NCBI RefSeq assembly: GCF_009389715.1
Contig: NW_024067782.1
Span: 558,001-622,000, forward strand
Source of the DNA: Phoenix dactylifera
Lineage: Eukaryota; Streptophyta; Magnoliopsida; Arecales; Arecaceae
Length of the DNA stretch: 64,000 nt
Reading direction: 5' to 3'
Position 1 is the stretch's first letter. Each line of letters opens with the position of its first letter. A program made the position numbers and the translations under genes. The notes beneath the pieces are model-generated. The model ran no database searches. It saw only the letters and a list, made by a program, of their open reading frames with translations, and was not told the DNA's origin. Below are positions 9,812 to 21,734 of this stretch, piece after piece.

Positions 9812-11147
9812 AAGCATGAAAGAACTTTCTTACGTTGCTTGCCGTCATTCACATCAAAATGATATTGGACTGATGTAGCATTCACTTGCTATTCTTTTTG
9901 TGCCATGGCTCCCCAGAAAAAGGTTGTGCGATCGTTCAACACTCTGTAATCATAATATTTTTAGTGGTTAGGAAAGAAAAAGGCAACTTGAGCAAATCAC
10001 AAGTAAATTATTATGACAATATATGGCATGAATGCGATTTTTTCTCAATAAACATGATATTATTCTTGGCTGCCTTTGATTGAATTGCTAAATTAATTGC
10101 GAACCTCGATTCAGTCCTACGCTCGCTCAAATTTTGACCGAGCTGCGCGTTCCTATGGTTCAAAAATTCTCTGTTGTGTTTCTCGTGTAAACCCCTCGTA
10201 GAGAGAAGCTCTGAAGTCTGAGATCCCCAGCCTTTGGTCGCCATGGAACCCCACCCTTGCTCTGTCCCTTTCTCTCTCCTCCTCGCTTCTTTTCTTTCCC
10301 CTCCTCATCTTCTTCAAGGCGGCTGGAACCTTGGACCTTTGCATCACTGGTGGTGAAGATTCAACAACAGGGATGGGACCAGTGATAAGTATGGGTTGGT
10401 GGTTTAGGATTTGCGGATTGTGTTGAGAGAAAAAGAGCCACCGATGATTAGATCGGCAAGGAGAAGGTCGCAGTGATGCCGTGATGGTGAGGTAAGCATG
10501 GAATGGGCTTGTCGAGGGTCGGCCAGAGAAGGATGGAAGCCATGAGTAGTGGTCAGTCTGGCGAGGATGGGTGTCCCGTGTTTGGCTTAACAAGAGAAGG
10601 TTGGTGAAGGCAGGGGGGCTCGAGTTCCTGCAGGAAGCCGGGTGGGTTACGTGGCAGGGATGTCCCCTCTGCGATGCCAATGGAAGGCAGCTCCCCTAGC
10701 TTGGTATAATCGATTTAATTTCGTTATTCTTCTTAGAAACGTTACTAGAAACGCGACCACTTGGAAATGAAATTGCCACAATGGAGCATGTACGTAGGAT
10801 CATGAGTTGCTTAAATGTCTTATTCCAAGCTATAAGACGCTTCTACAACTGAGCTCCTACAGCATACGTGATGCTTCATTTCATTAGCAGAAATACAGAG
10901 AGAGAGTATCCAGTTAAAGCATCGCCATGTCATTGCATTATTATTCATATTTCTATTAAGCACATCAACATATAACCCTACCACGAGGGACATGCTTATT
11001 AAATATTTCTATAGCACAAACATTTCTGCCAACTGCCCACAAAGCAAGTAACCTGGGAAACAGCATCATCCCTCTCCTTAACCCGCAACCGGGCGCTTCC
11101 GCCACCTTTTAAGAGCTTCTCAACATTTCTAGTACTCCTGGCCTACC
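9812..11147. other. Intergenic region downstream of the subtilase
   Basis: No convincing gene. A 175-codon minus-strand frame at 10153-10680 is low-complexity (Ser, Pro, Arg) and without a recognisable domain. The last about 100 bases before 11148 should hold the subtilase 3' UTR. Confidence 0.45.
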
Positions 11148-13532
11148 CTAATACGGCTGCTGCCATGTCACTGCAACCGGACTCCTCACTGTGTGCTTGC
11201 CGTCGCTCCATGTCACTGACCCGAACTCCGTCCGTGAATTCCCCGCGAGCAAGTTAACAGCCTCCGCCGAAACCTTAACGACGAACTCCTGCTTCTGCCC
11301 TTTGCCTTCGAACACCAACTTCTGAGGCTCCACCACCAGTCGCACTCCTTCTGGTTCTCTGATACTGGCGCTGTACTCTGACTTCTCCTCTCCCACATTC
11401 ATCACCGTCCGATGAACCAGAGCTTCGAGCTTGCTAGTCCCGGATTGCTCCAGAACCACCAAAACTGATGGGTAATTGAGATCCCAAGGCTTCCGAGTCT
11501 TGTCCGAACAATTCGCTTGTCTCTTGGTTATGATCCCGATGGCGGCGCTGCTGTAATTGGAGCTGCACATGAAGTCCAAGTAATCGTCAACCGTCAGATC
11601 ATAGACCAGACCAGGATCGACGGCCTTCTCCGGGTCCACATGCCCGGATCCATAGGCCCATTCGGTGGACCTGTTTCCCGTGCCCTCGTCCACCAAATCT
11701 TCGCCCGTGTTATCGGCGACATAGGCCGTCGTCATCAGTGCCGACTTGATAGCCGCCGGCGACCAGTCCGGGTGCGCGGCCTTGAGCAGCGCCGCCACCC
11801 CGGCGACATGAGGACACGACATCGACGTGCCGGAGATGATATTGAACTCCGTTCGGCGCCGGTCGGCCTTTAACTCCGTCGGACTCACCCCGTCCGGCCA
11901 GGCAGCCAGGATGCCGACACCTGGCGCGATCACGTCCGGCTTGATGACGTTCGTGGAATGCAAGCTGGGCCCGCGCCCGGAGAACCCGGCCACCGTCGGT
12001 GCGGGCTTGACGCCGACCTGGGTCCCGCGGAAGTGCAAACGGACACGTGGATCGCTGTTGGCGCCGATGTACGCCTTTATGGCTCTCCCGGCCTTATAGC
12101 CGATGGACACGGCGGGGAGGACGTTGGCGTCCGGGGTCACGCCTTCCCCGTCGGTGAGAGCGTTGGCCAGGATCATCGCGGCCCCGCCGGCGTTCTTCAC
12201 GGCCAATCCCTTCTCGGCGCGCGGAACCGCGCCGCGCTCGCAGAGCACCACCTTTCCGCGTACCGCCGCCGGGTCCAGCGACCCGTTGAGGCAGTAGGGG
12301 GCGGAGGACCGGAACCCCGGGGCGGACGTGGACACGTTTCCCGCGTACACAAGCGGGAAGGACCGCCTCCGGGAAACGCGTATCCCGTCGTGGATGGCGA
12401 CGCCGATCACGACGGTGCCGTCGCCGAGCACGACGTCGGCGGGGAATCGGCGGTCGATAGACCCGGCGCCGACGGTGGTTATCCAGGGGGCACTGTTGGC
12501 GACGGTTGACTCGCCAGGGCCGCCGTTTCCCGCAGAGGCGGCGACGAAGACCCCATGCTCGATCGCGCCGAAGGCGCTGATGGCGACGGGATCGAGATGC
12601 GTGGGGACGCTGCCGGCTCCCAGGGAAAGGGTGACGATGTCTGCACCGTCGGTGACGGCGGCGTCGACGGCTGCGAGGATGTCCGAGTCGTAGCAGCCAG
12701 TGGACCAGCAGGCCTTGTAGACGGCGACGCGGGCGCCGGGAGAGACGCCGGAGGCGACGCCGGCGGCGTAGCCGAGGAAGGAGGCGTTGGCGGTGACGAC
12801 GCCAGCAGCAGTGGAGGCGGTGTGGGTGCCATGGCCTTCGGAGTCGATGGGGGAGAAGATGTCGGGACCGTTACTGGCACCGCCGTGGGTGGCCGCCAGA
12901 TAGCCATTTGAGAAGAAGCGGGCTCCGACGAGCTTTCGGTTGCAGGCCGTGGACGAGAAGGAGAGGCCGACGTCGCAGGAGCCGTTCCAGCGGGAAGGGG
13001 GTGGGGGCAGGCGGCCATCGTCGGCGAAGCTCCGATGGTCTGGGCGGATGCCGGTGTCAACGACGGCGATGACCACGGAGGAGCCGGAGTCGGCGGCAGC
13101 GAGGAGGGAGTTGGGCTTGGAGTCCGCGGAGACGAGGCCTAAGAAGAGGGGGGTGCGTGTTGTGTGGAGTTGGCGGGGCCGGTCGGGGAGGACGGCGAGG
13201 ACGACCGGGTCGGACTGGAGAAGCTCGGCCTCCGCCGGGGTCAGCACGGCGGAGAAGCCATGGAAGACTGCGCGGTACACGTGTAGGAGCTTCCGGTTGC
13301 CACGTGTCGCCCGGGAGGATCTCTCGAGAGAGTCGGTGGAAGAGCGGAGGGTATGGAGAGTGGAGGAGTACCACTGCTCGACGTCGGCAAACACAGAGGG
13401 TTTAAGGTCACCCCGGACGCGAATGATATAACATTTTCGAGCACTAGTATCGGCAGCATCGCCGCCGGGAGAAGAAAGGAAAAGGATGGAAACCGAGACG
13501 ATAAGGAGAAGGAAGGAAGGGGAGAAGGCCAT
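11148..13532 (-). CDS. Subtilisin-like serine protease (plant subtilase, SBT1 type)
   Basis: One uninterrupted 794-codon exon, as is usual for SBT1 genes. An N-terminal hydrophobic signal peptide (about residues 1-26) predicts secretion. An I9 prodomain follows (about 34-124). The peptidase S8 core carries the full catalytic set: Asp159 (VVDTG), His234 (GHGTHTAS), oxyanion Asn336 (SAGNGGP) and Ser570 (SGTSMSCPHVAG). A PA domain is inserted at about 395-485 and a C-terminal fibronectin III-like domain lies at about 690-790. Length fits the family (about 750-800). It should be autoprocessed and act in the cell wall on peptide precursors or wall proteins. The start is the first Met, directly before the signal peptide. 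A TATA box lies 65 nt upstream. GC-rich with no sign of decay, unlike the relic copy at 17 kb. Confidence 0.95.
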   Translation of the reverse strand: MAFSPSFLLLIVSVSILFLSSPGGDAADTSARKCYIIRVRGDLKPSVFADVEQWYSSTLHTLRSSTDSLERSSRATRGNRKLLHVYRAVFHGFSAVLTPAEAELLQSDPVVLAVLPDRPRQLHTTRTPLFLGLVSADSKPNSLLAAADSGSSVVIAVVDTGIRPDHRSFADDGRLPPPPSRWNGSCDVGLSFSSTACNRKLVGARFFSNGYLAATHGGASNGPDIFSPIDSEGHGTHTASTAAGVVTANASFLGYAAGVASGVSPGARVAVYKACWSTGCYDSDILAAVDAAVTDGADIVTLSLGAGSVPTHLDPVAISAFGAIEHGVFVAASAGNGGPGESTVANSAPWITTVGAGSIDRRFPADVVLGDGTVVIGVAIHDGIRVSRRRSFPLVYAGNVSTSAPGFRSSAPYCLNGSLDPAAVRGKVVLCERGAVPRAEKGLAVKNAGGAAMILANALTDGEGVTPDANVLPAVSIGYKAGRAIKAYIGANSDPRVRLHFRGTQVGVKPAPTVAGFSGRGPSLHSTNVIKPDVIAPGVGILAAWPDGVSPTELKADRRRTEFNIISGTSMSCPHVAGVAALLKAAHPDWSPAAIKSALMTTAYVADNTGEDLVDEGTGNRSTEWAYGSGHVDPEKAVDPGLVYDLTVDDYLDFMCSSNYSSAAIGIITKRQANCSDKTRKPWDLNYPSVLVVLEQSGTSKLEALVHRTVMNVGEEKSEYSASIREPEGVRLVVEPQKLVFEGKGQKQEFVVKVSAEAVNLLAGNSRTEFGSVTWSDGKHTVRSPVAVTWQQPY

Positions 13533-13596
13533 TTGGAGGAGGTAAAGGGAGTGCTGGGAATTAAGCTACGAAGGGAGAGTGGGTATCGGATATATC

Positions 13597-13604
13597 TATA
13601 TATA
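13597..13604 (-). promoter_or_regulatory. TATA box of the subtilase gene
   Basis: CTATATATAG on the minus strand, 65-72 nt upstream of the subtilase ATG, leaves room for a start site near 13570 and a short leader. Confidence 0.6.
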
Positions 13605-15464
13605 GGAAGGGATAAGAGAGCAGCGATTAAGAAGGCGGGGAGAAGCGGTGATGCATTCCATGAAGGATGTTGTTGGTTGATTTCATGAGCGAGAAAGGTG
13701 GCGGGGTTTTGGCAGAGCGCGATGCAATGGTGCATTAGAAAGCGCAAGGAAGGGGAGGTGTAACCTGGGGCGGAGAAAAAGGTTGTTGCTGAAAGTTTGG
13801 GAAACGGACGAGAGAGGAAGAGTGAGAAAGGAGCTGGTGAGATGAGCGAGGACGTGGGCAGAGGGACTGGGGACGGATGGAACATTTGACTGGTCGAGTC
13901 TACAGTGTGACCCCTTTTTTTGGGTAGAACAGCCCGACTTCACTTTATCGCTTGTTTTCCGGGGGGGTTTCAAGTAGAGCTGGCTGCTGGCCAGCTGTGA
14001 CGCAGGTGGCGGTTCCTGCTACGTGCCAGGGCAAGGCCATGCATGATGGTTGCTTTGAGGTCACTGTGCTTTGGCTCGTTCGGAGAACGCTCGCACTGTG
14101 GCTGCAAGTAGCTTGCATTGGTGTCCATTTTGTCTTTGACCTCAAGCGCGTGACACGGTTTCCTCGCTGTAACTCGAGCCCAATAAGTTCGATCTGTAGA
14201 AACTTCTTCATCAAACTTTGACCCAGACATCCGACAGTGGGAACGGGAGAGGGAGTGGGAGGGAGAAGAGAGACACAAAAGAGAAACTAAACAATGAAGC
14301 AACCAACCAAAGACCACTATGGTGCGCAGGCCGCGCAGCAAAGTACTGTGCCATTTTTGATGATCGTCCGCAAGAGGTGGGTGATCAAATAACTAATATC
14401 ATATATGATATGGCATGTATTTATAAACTATTTTATTTGATATTCATTCATCTTCTAATAGCAGCCATCAACAATCGCAAAAGATACGTACTCATGCATC
14501 CTACACCAATTATTTGGGGGAGAAAAAGTCATGCTGAAGCCCAACTTGATTCAAAATAGGAACAATTAGGTGTGAACCTAGCCACATATAATTATATTTT
14601 TGATAATATTTATTTTTCATCACATGCTGAGTATGTGTCTACATTGGACATTGGCTCAACCGCACTACACAAAATTTTGGTTGTATGATGGTGCTATCAT
14701 GGCTGCATGCAAAATACTTCCTTAATCTAGAGTTGATTTTAGCAATTCCACCTTACTGATACCAAACATAGGAGATCTTGAAGTATATGCAAGATCCCAA
14801 CGTGATCCAGAACATGAGCTAAAAGATTATGAACCCAACCGCATGTAGTAAATTTTGGTAAGCTGCAGACTGTAAACTTTATGGGCTACGGTTTTGCATT
14901 AGACAAGGTCTCAGTGAAAGAGCGATCTCCAATTCATGTTCCTAGCGGCACGTAGAGAAATACATATCCATGATGCCATCTAACATAAGTCTTACATGGT
15001 TAAGGTATATATGCAAATGAGCCGGGTCTCTCGGGCTGACCTGAAAGGTGGACTTAAGACGTTAATTGCTGATGAAGGGGGGTTTTTCGCGACAAACAAT
15101 GTCTGATAACTGTCGTTACTCATTTCCTCCCAAATGATTTTCACAACATTGCCATCTTGCATGACCTGAACAAACATTTATATCTGGAAGCCCAGAATAT
15201 CTGGTAACATCCCAATTGACTGAAGATCTTGATAGATTGGAAAACCAGCAGAGAGAGCTCTCTCACCACATGGATCATGCTTGGTGTTTTTGAATCCTTT
15301 TTTTGATATTTATTATTAATTTATATGAATTTTATTGTTAACCAAGAGAATGTGTATAACATATGCTACATTCTGATAGCTAACACATTCCCTTGTTGCT
15401 AGATTCCATGTTTTCATCGACTACATCAATCATTTGCATGTCCCTCCCTCCCACCAGTGACATG
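13605..15464. other. Intergenic region, no gene seen
   Basis: Upstream region of the subtilase. Frames at 13683-13973 and 13945-14560 are short, overlap on both strands and show no domain. From about 14380 it is AT-rich. Confidence 0.45.
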
Positions 15465-15682
15465 TGTTAGCATAATTTTAGGGTGTAACAACCTACATCA
15501 ACCATAATATTTTTTTTATTGGTGTGATTCTGTATCAACCTATATTATTTTTCTTTATTAGCATGATCTTGTTAGAATGATTTTAGGGATCACATGATAA
15601 CTTGTATCACCTATAATATTTTTCTTTATTAACGTGATTATATATCAGCTTATATTATTTTTTCTTATATGGAGTCTGTATA

Positions 15683-15769
<87 letters not shown>

Positions 15770-15852
15770 AAGATGTACCGAATGTGACGGAACAAAAAAA
15801 TAAAATTACTTTTTTTCTCTTATTTTTCTCTTCTTCTGCAGATATTTTAACA
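15465..15852 (+). repeat. Left LTR of the small Copia-like relic
   Basis: Starts TGTTAG and ends TTTTAACA. It contains a long (TA)n run at 15686-15762 that the right LTR lacks. Confidence 0.75.
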
Positions 15853-16654
15853 TGGTATCAAAGCCACCGATCACCTAATTTGTCGCCAGCATCTCTGTCT
15901 TTGTTGTGGCCAACGTTGCCATGTCTAGAAGATTTGAAGACCTACACTCTCGATCTATCGATCTCTATCCCTAGGTGAAGATCCTCTAGTATTTGCTCCT
16001 CTCCACCTCTTTTTTTCTCAGGGCCAGATCTTTAGCCGTCTTTCCTCACTGTGGCTCGGTCCTTTGCTCTCTATCTCTGATTTTATTTGCTGCCTCCAAG
16101 TTCTTTACCATCCAATCCGACGTCTCTTGCTCTACTTCCATGGTGCTTCCGTTTACGAGAACCATCGACTTTCGGTTGCCTTCTCTCCGAGCTCTGTCTT
16201 CGCAACAACTGTTACCTTTTATGTGTCTTCTCGCTGCCACATTATCAGACAAGTCAATCAACCAATGCTCCTCTTTCATGGTGCCTCCATCTACGAGGAT
16301 CGTCAACTTTCGATTGTCTTTTCTCTAAGCTCTATCCTTACTGCAACTGTCATCTTTTATGTGTTTTATCACTATCATATCATTAGACAAGTCAATCAGC
16401 CATATCGACAGACATATCAGTCTATCATGTCAGTCGGACACATCAGTCTACCATATCGGCTTTTGAGTTGTTATGTCAACTCTTAATCTCCTACATCAGC
16501 TTCTAAGCTGTTACAACAGCTCGTGTCCTGCTATATCAAACTCTATGCTGCCACATCAATTCTTAATTACCACCATGTCAGCTTTTGAGCTGATACTTCA
16601 GCTTCTGATCTATTACATTAGTTTCCGGTACATTCGTGATCTAGTTTCCAAACT

Positions 16655-16995
16655 CAAGTTAGCACATACAATACTATCTAGAGATCATATAACAATCTGC
16701 ACCACTTATAATATTTTTTTTTAATTAGCGTGAGCCTTTATAAACCTATGTTATTTTTTTTATTAGCATGATCTTGTTAGAGTGATTTTAGGTATCACAT
16801 GATAACCTGTATCACCAATAATATTTTTCTTTGTTAGCATAATTATATATTATCCTATATTATTTTTTTATATGGAGCCTATACATGAGTATATATAACT
16901 CCTAAGACGTACTGAATGTGACGGAATAAAGAAATAAAATCAATTTTCTCTCTCTTTTTCTCTTATTTTTCTCTTCTTCTACCAATATTTTAACA
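16655..16995 (+). repeat. Right LTR of the small Copia-like relic
   Basis: Aligns with the left LTR apart from the (TA)n expansion. The start is approximate because the first about 50 bases have diverged. Confidence 0.65.
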
Positions 16996-17084
16996 ACATG
17001 CTTATTGAGCATACATCTATATGCCATAAACATTTCTATCATCAATTATTTCTCTTACCATGCGTCTCCCACACATTCTTTGAC

Positions 17085-17915
17085 TCCCGGCCAGCTTAGT
17101 TTGGCTGATGCCATGACACTGCAATTAGACTCCTCACGGTATGCTTCCCGTCGCTCCAAGTCAGTGATCCAAACTCCGATCACGAATTCCCTGCTGGCAA
17201 ATCCATAGGTCCCGTCGAAACCTTAAGCACAAACTCCTGCTTCTACCCTTTGTCGTCGAACACCAACTTCTCTGGCTCCACCACCACCTTCACTCCTTTC
17301 GGTTCTTTGTTATCGGCAGTGTCTTCCGACTTTCCTCCTCAGCCCTCATCGCTGTCCGATGAACCACAGCCTCAAGCTTGCCAACATTGGATTGCTCCAG
17401 AACCACGGCAATTGACGGGTAATTCAGATCCCAAGGCTTTCCGGCCTTCTCTGAACAATTCACATCCCTCCTGGCTACTGTAATTAGAGCTACATTAACC
17501 ACTCCAAGTAATCATCCATCGTCAGATCATAGACGAGGCCAGGATGGAGGGCCTTCTCCGGGTCTATATTCCCGGACCCGCTGGCCATCCGGTGGACGCA
17601 TTGCCCAAGTCTCATCCACCAAATCTTGGCCCATGTTATCATTGGCGTAGGCTGTTGTCATCAGCGCCGACCGGATGGCCGCCAGCGACCAGGCCTAGCG
17701 CGGAGGCTTGAGCAGCGCCACCACGCTGGAGGCATGGGGGCATGCCATCGACTTGCCGGAGATGATATTGAACTCTGCTCGCCGCCGATCTGTCATCATC
17801 CCCATTTGGCCCACCCCATCCGGCGAGGCCGCCAGGATGCTGAGACCCGGCGCGACCACGTCCGGCTTCGTTGACGTGCAGGGAGTGCAAGCTGGGCCGC
17901 GCGAGAAGGGTCGGA
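17085..17915 (-). pseudogene. Partial subtilase pseudogene
   Basis: Minus-strand copy of the 3' third of a subtilase, parallel in order to the intact gene at 11148-13532: C-terminal Fn3-like end (AVTLGVS vs AVTWQQP region), then the KPWDLNYPS segment near 17400-17440, the catalytic-Ser neighbourhood, and a trace of IKPDVVAPG near 17850. It stops at 17915, where an LTR-type repeat begins. Several frame breaks, and parts of the catalytic-Ser block are altered. It is a decayed duplicate of the neighbouring gene family; no start or prodomain is present. Confidence 0.8.
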
Positions 17916-18390
17916 GTTTTAACTTGAAAAAAAATAATAATAATTTTAAAAAATAAATATACTAGCTTTATCTCCTAAATTTTAAATAATTTAAAAACTT
18001 TATAACTCTTATTTTTTTTCAATGCTTTTTTTTTAAGGAGAGTTGCGACTCTTCTGGAAAAAACTTTGGTTCCGATTTCCACACGGATGCGATATTTCTA
18101 AAACATCGCATTTTCGGAAATGCTGCACTATTTCGATCACCGGACAGAGTCTATAAATAGGCTCTGGATCTAGTGTTTTGGATAACTCAATCTATGTTAT
18201 TTCTCTGTTTCTTGAGACGAAACAGAGAATTTCTCTCTTCCTTTTCTTTTTCTCTTCTTTCAAACCTTTTTTCAAGTTTTTTTTTTATCTGGACAATTGA
18301 AGGAGTCGATCGAGTCAAGCCTCCCTAGTAATCGTACTCGTTAGAGAAGAATCAAGCGGAGTCGGATTATTGTACCTTAGAGACGAGATT
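17916..18390 (+). repeat. LTR-like copy A
   Basis: Carries a TATA box (TATAAATA near 18152-18160) and the phrase CAAACCTTTTTTCAAGTTTTT. Its left edge abuts the subtilase pseudogene. Confidence 0.55.
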
Positions 18391-19588
18391 ACCGTAAACT
18401 TGCATGTAGGGGTGAATTACGTTCTTAGGGTAATGTATATCGCACACCTCGATCTAGACAAGCTCTTTTTGATCTTCTGATTTTTTTTAGTAAATTATTC
18501 CTTTATAATACTTCTATAAAATAAAAATATAGCAATTTTTAGGTAAAATATTTTCAACAATCTATGAACATATTTTTAAATGTACTAAAAATTGCTATAT
18601 ATATATGTTTATCAAAATTTAATTTGATATAATAGAATTAGATTTAGTTTAATTATATAGCAATTTAAAAAGCCTTAATTTCATTTAGAATGTTATTTTC
18701 TTCAATTTTTTTTTTAAGAAAGTCATATTGCTCGAAAATAGTGCAAACAGATTTCTACAACTTTAAAAGCACTACAAAAATTTTCTGCATATTTAAAATT
18801 TTTACAGAATTTTCTACGTCTTTGAAAATGGTACAACTTTAAAATCCATACAGATTTTCTACAACATTAAATTTTGTGCAATCTATTTTCTGTAATCTTT
18901 AATTTTTGTGCAGAATTTTTTGTACCTTTAAAATTTGTGTAAAAAACTTCTGCATTTTTAAAAGCTGCATAAAAATTATTGTTGCTTTAAAAAAATGTAC
19001 ATATTACTAGTTGTTCTCAAAATACATATTGCTGTTTTAAAAAAACATACAGAAATTACAAAATGATATTACTTGTTTATACTTCTTAGTGTGGTTATTT
19101 AATTTTATTGATATTATTATTCGTTATTGCATTTATTTCAAACCTAAAATCTAATTTAAAATCTTACAATCAGAAGAGTACTAACAAAAAGATGAACCAG
19201 AATATCCAAATTTATCATAAATTTGTAAGTTGACTCAAAAAGAGTAATGTCAATTTTTTGAAATTCGTCAAGTACAAGAAAAACTATAGGGATGGGGCTT
19301 AAGCCCACTATTTGATCACCGATAGTGGATATCCAATCTTTGTAATTAGAGATCCCACGAAGGAGGTTATGGTAGAAACGAAGTTCATTAAGTAACCATG
19401 TCAAAGTACATTTTTTGGAGTATATCTCCTTCTATCCCTATAATAAGCACTTTTATCAGTGACAAAAATATATATTGAAAATGTTGAGTTATACTCTTAA
19501 TGAGTCTAAGATAGAAAATCTGCAGGGTATTAGGTCACAAATATTCTAGAAGGACTTATCTATGTGAGAATTATCGTATAGGCCATGA
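18391..19588. other. AT-rich low-complexity region
   Basis: Irregular recurrence of TTTTCTGCA and CTTTAAAA phrases at about 18740-19060; no gene seen. An 82-codon frame at 19156-19404 (minus) has no recognisable domain. Confidence 0.45.
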
Positions 19589-20429
19589 CTACACTACAAA
19601 AGAAAGGATATCTTCCGACGGTTTTTTTGGTCTCTACCGACGCTTTTAAGCATCGGCGAATTTTCAGCCCACGCACCATAAAGCGTAGGTCAGACGTCGG
19701 GCAGGTGGGCGTGGGTCCGGTTTTTGCCGACGCTAAGAAAAAGCGTCGGCAAAAACAGGGCTTTCCCGACGCTAATAAAAGCGTCGGCAAAAACGACATT
19801 TGCCGACGCTTTAAAGTGTCAGGAAAGCCCAAAGTATGCCCAGTTTTGCCGACGCTTTAAAGCATCGGCGTAGGCATGCCACAACTTTTATTTACTAACG
19901 CTTTAAAGCGTCGGGATTGCTATTTTTTAAAAAAAAGTAAAAATATGAATGTAAATTTTCATCAATCAAAAGACCTGAAGCGTACTCAAATTCCACCATC
20001 CACTGTTGCATATTGCTTCTAACAGTACTCAGGAAGGAAATCAGATATTACATTGACCGAGAAGTATGAACCAAAATCTCATGCTTCACTTGAGCAGGCC
20101 CCTCCATTGCATATCCACTGTATTCCATGTGATCCAGCCATAAACAATGTCTACTTCTTTCTGCGTGGTAAACAAAATGCAACAATTAGATGAAAATACC
20201 TGATAAAAAATTGACATCAGTAAATAAGCAAATAGGCGCACTAAGTTCTTTTTTCTGAAAAAAAAATTTATGGCAAACACACTAGATATTGTACGTTGAA
20301 GAAAAGATTATTGGTGTGGTATGTGTTAATTAGTGTTTGTTTCCCATTTGGAAATTATAGAGATAAGACTACAATGTTGCATGGGGCAAAGATCAGAAGC
20401 AGAAGACACAATAGCCAATCAATACAAAC

Positions 20430-20645
20430 CTGCCCCTTTTAGCTTTTGGGACAAGTAAACCCCATTTCTCAAGGCTTTTGAAACGATCCCTTGCAAGAGT
20501 GCAACATCCCTAAACAAAATAATAGGTGTGCTAAAATTCAGATGTAGCCAAGAGCTGAAACCGGAAGGAATCAATATATAAATGAGAACCTAGTGAGTAC
20601 CTTCAGCTTACGCAGAGACCCAGAGATTTTCTATATCAAAAGAAC
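20430..20645 (-). pseudogene. Captured fragment of a ribosome biogenesis factor (NOP53-like)
   Basis: Two small exons. 20601-20645 reads ISGSLRKLK after a CAG acceptor and ends at AAG|GTACTC. The next exon starts at 20509 and reads GCCTLARDRFKSLEKWGLL followed by VPKAKRGR. This matches my recollection of the C-terminus of plant NOP53 (GLTSCR2), a nucleolar factor for 60S assembly. A stop codon sits in the first exon. Intron and splice sites are kept, so genomic DNA rather than mRNA was captured. Confidence 0.6.
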
Positions 20646-20800
20646 CTGAAGATGATCAAAGCACATATTAGAGGTTCTAAGCAATTTAAAACAATCAATT
20701 CAAAATTCACAAGAATCCCCCTTTTTTTTAGCAAAACAGAGGGAAGGACCACAATACATAAAAGTTCCAGATGTTTGGAGCACTTAAGAAGCTTCATTAC

Positions 20801-21042
20801 CTTAGGCATTTCAAAGCCAAGTAGCTCAATTTCTCACTGAACATAAGCTCCTTCAGGAACACTAGAAGGCCTGTTCATGAAATCTCATTAGTATTTTCAA
20901 GTGTTTTGTTCAAAAACCAAGATAGCCAATTGTTTAGAAAATTGACCTTGTAAACTTATCATATGCATAATCTGGAGAGCAAGCAACAAGCGAGATCTCT
21001 TCAGGAAGCATTAAACGAACACACATTTTCTTGTAGTGCATC
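20801..21042 (-). pseudogene. PAS1: Captured fragment of PASTICCINO1 (FKBP-type immunophilin)
   Basis: The exon ending at 20947 reads MCVRLMLPEEISLVACSPDY then AYDKFTR. A 76-nt intron follows (GT at 20946, AG at 20871). The exon 20801-20870 reads PSSVPEGAYVQ, a TGA where Trp is expected, then EIELLGFEMPK, ending at AAG|GTAATG. These strings fit the last FKBP-like domain of plant PAS1, a regulator of very-long-chain fatty acid synthesis and cell division. Phases across the intron agree. The piece has no start and is not a working gene. Confidence 0.7.
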
Positions 21043-21055
21043 TTCACATTCTCCG

Positions 21056-21290
21056 CCCGATTCCTAGGATCCCACAGATATCCTTCTCATCTTCATATGA
21101 TATCCTTCATCACATCCCTCACCTTCCGATTCCTAGGATCCCATCCTCGCGCTCAGATCCAGCGGCTCCATCTGCACCACGTCGACCCCCTCGACGCCGG
21201 CGATCGCCTCGATCTCCGCCAGCCCCGCCGCCGTCTCCACCTGGCACATCACCAGCAGCTCCTCCAGCAGTATATTTCCAGCACAGCAGC
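21056..21290 (-). pseudogene. Captured fragment of an HpcH/HpaI-type aldolase
   Basis: The frame reads ELLVMCQVETAAGLAEIEAI, then AGVEGVDVVQMEPLDLSARMG, the substrate and metal-binding core of the plant HpcH/HpaI aldolase family (2-keto-3-deoxy-L-rhamnonate aldolase-like). After MG a short deletion shifts the frame, and DPRNRKVRDVMKD continues near 21100. The phrase WDPRNR occurs a second time near 21060-21080, so the end of the piece is partly duplicated. It directly abuts the PAS1 fragment in the same orientation. Confidence 0.75.
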
Positions 21291-21734
21291 AGTCATCAAG
21301 CATCAAAGAAAAAAAATCAAAGAAAGAGGGAGGGCGGAAATACGGACGCGAAGGGAGAGGGCTCGACGAAAAGAGCAATGCGTCAAGGCCTGGAGTTGGC
21401 CTCGGCATCCTCCAACAGCGGCGGCGCTTCCTCGACCTCCTGTTCCTTTAGCTCTTCTATCGTCATCTTCCTCGCCGACGCCGACACCAAGACCGCCGCT
21501 CTCCTCCGCTTCTTTTGGCATACGGCGAGACGCCGCGCTTCTCGCGAGAAGCAGGGGCTTCTTGCAACCCAAGACAGAGCACAAGAAGAAGAAGGGAGAA
21601 GAGGGGGGCCAGGAGAAAGAGGAGGAGGAGACATGGGAGAGAAGGGGAAGGAAGAAAGATTTATAGAAATATCGTAGGGGCGCGGCGCTGGAGGCGATTG
21701 ATTGGGGAGTTTGCTAAAAGACTGTGAAGAGCGC

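Larger units (their letters stand above)
15465..16995 (+). mobile_element. Small non-autonomous Copia-like LTR relic
   Basis: Terminal repeats at 15465-15852 and about 16655-16995 share AGCATGATCTTGTTAGA, GATTTTAGG and the CTCTTCTTCT-ATATTTTAACA end. A perfect 5-bp target duplication ACATG flanks it (15460-15464, 16996-17000). Directly after the left LTR stands TGGTATCAAAGCC, close to the initiator-Met tRNA primer site typical of Copia elements. The roughly 800-bp interior has no pol. It holds a 137-bp imperfect tandem pair (16136 and 16273) and a string of short CATCAGCTTCTGAGCTG-like repeats. The LTRs are clearly diverged, so it is old. Confidence 0.8.

Noticed and set aside
10153-10680. 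175-codon minus-strand frame
   Set aside because: Low-complexity, no domain, no promoter or intron signals.
11517-13431. Many long frames on the plus strand and in other minus frames
   Set aside because: Shadows of the GC-rich subtilase gene; no domain in any of them.
21036-21677. 213-codon and 189-codon plus-strand frames
   Set aside because: They run antisense to the captured aldolase piece and are low-complexity.
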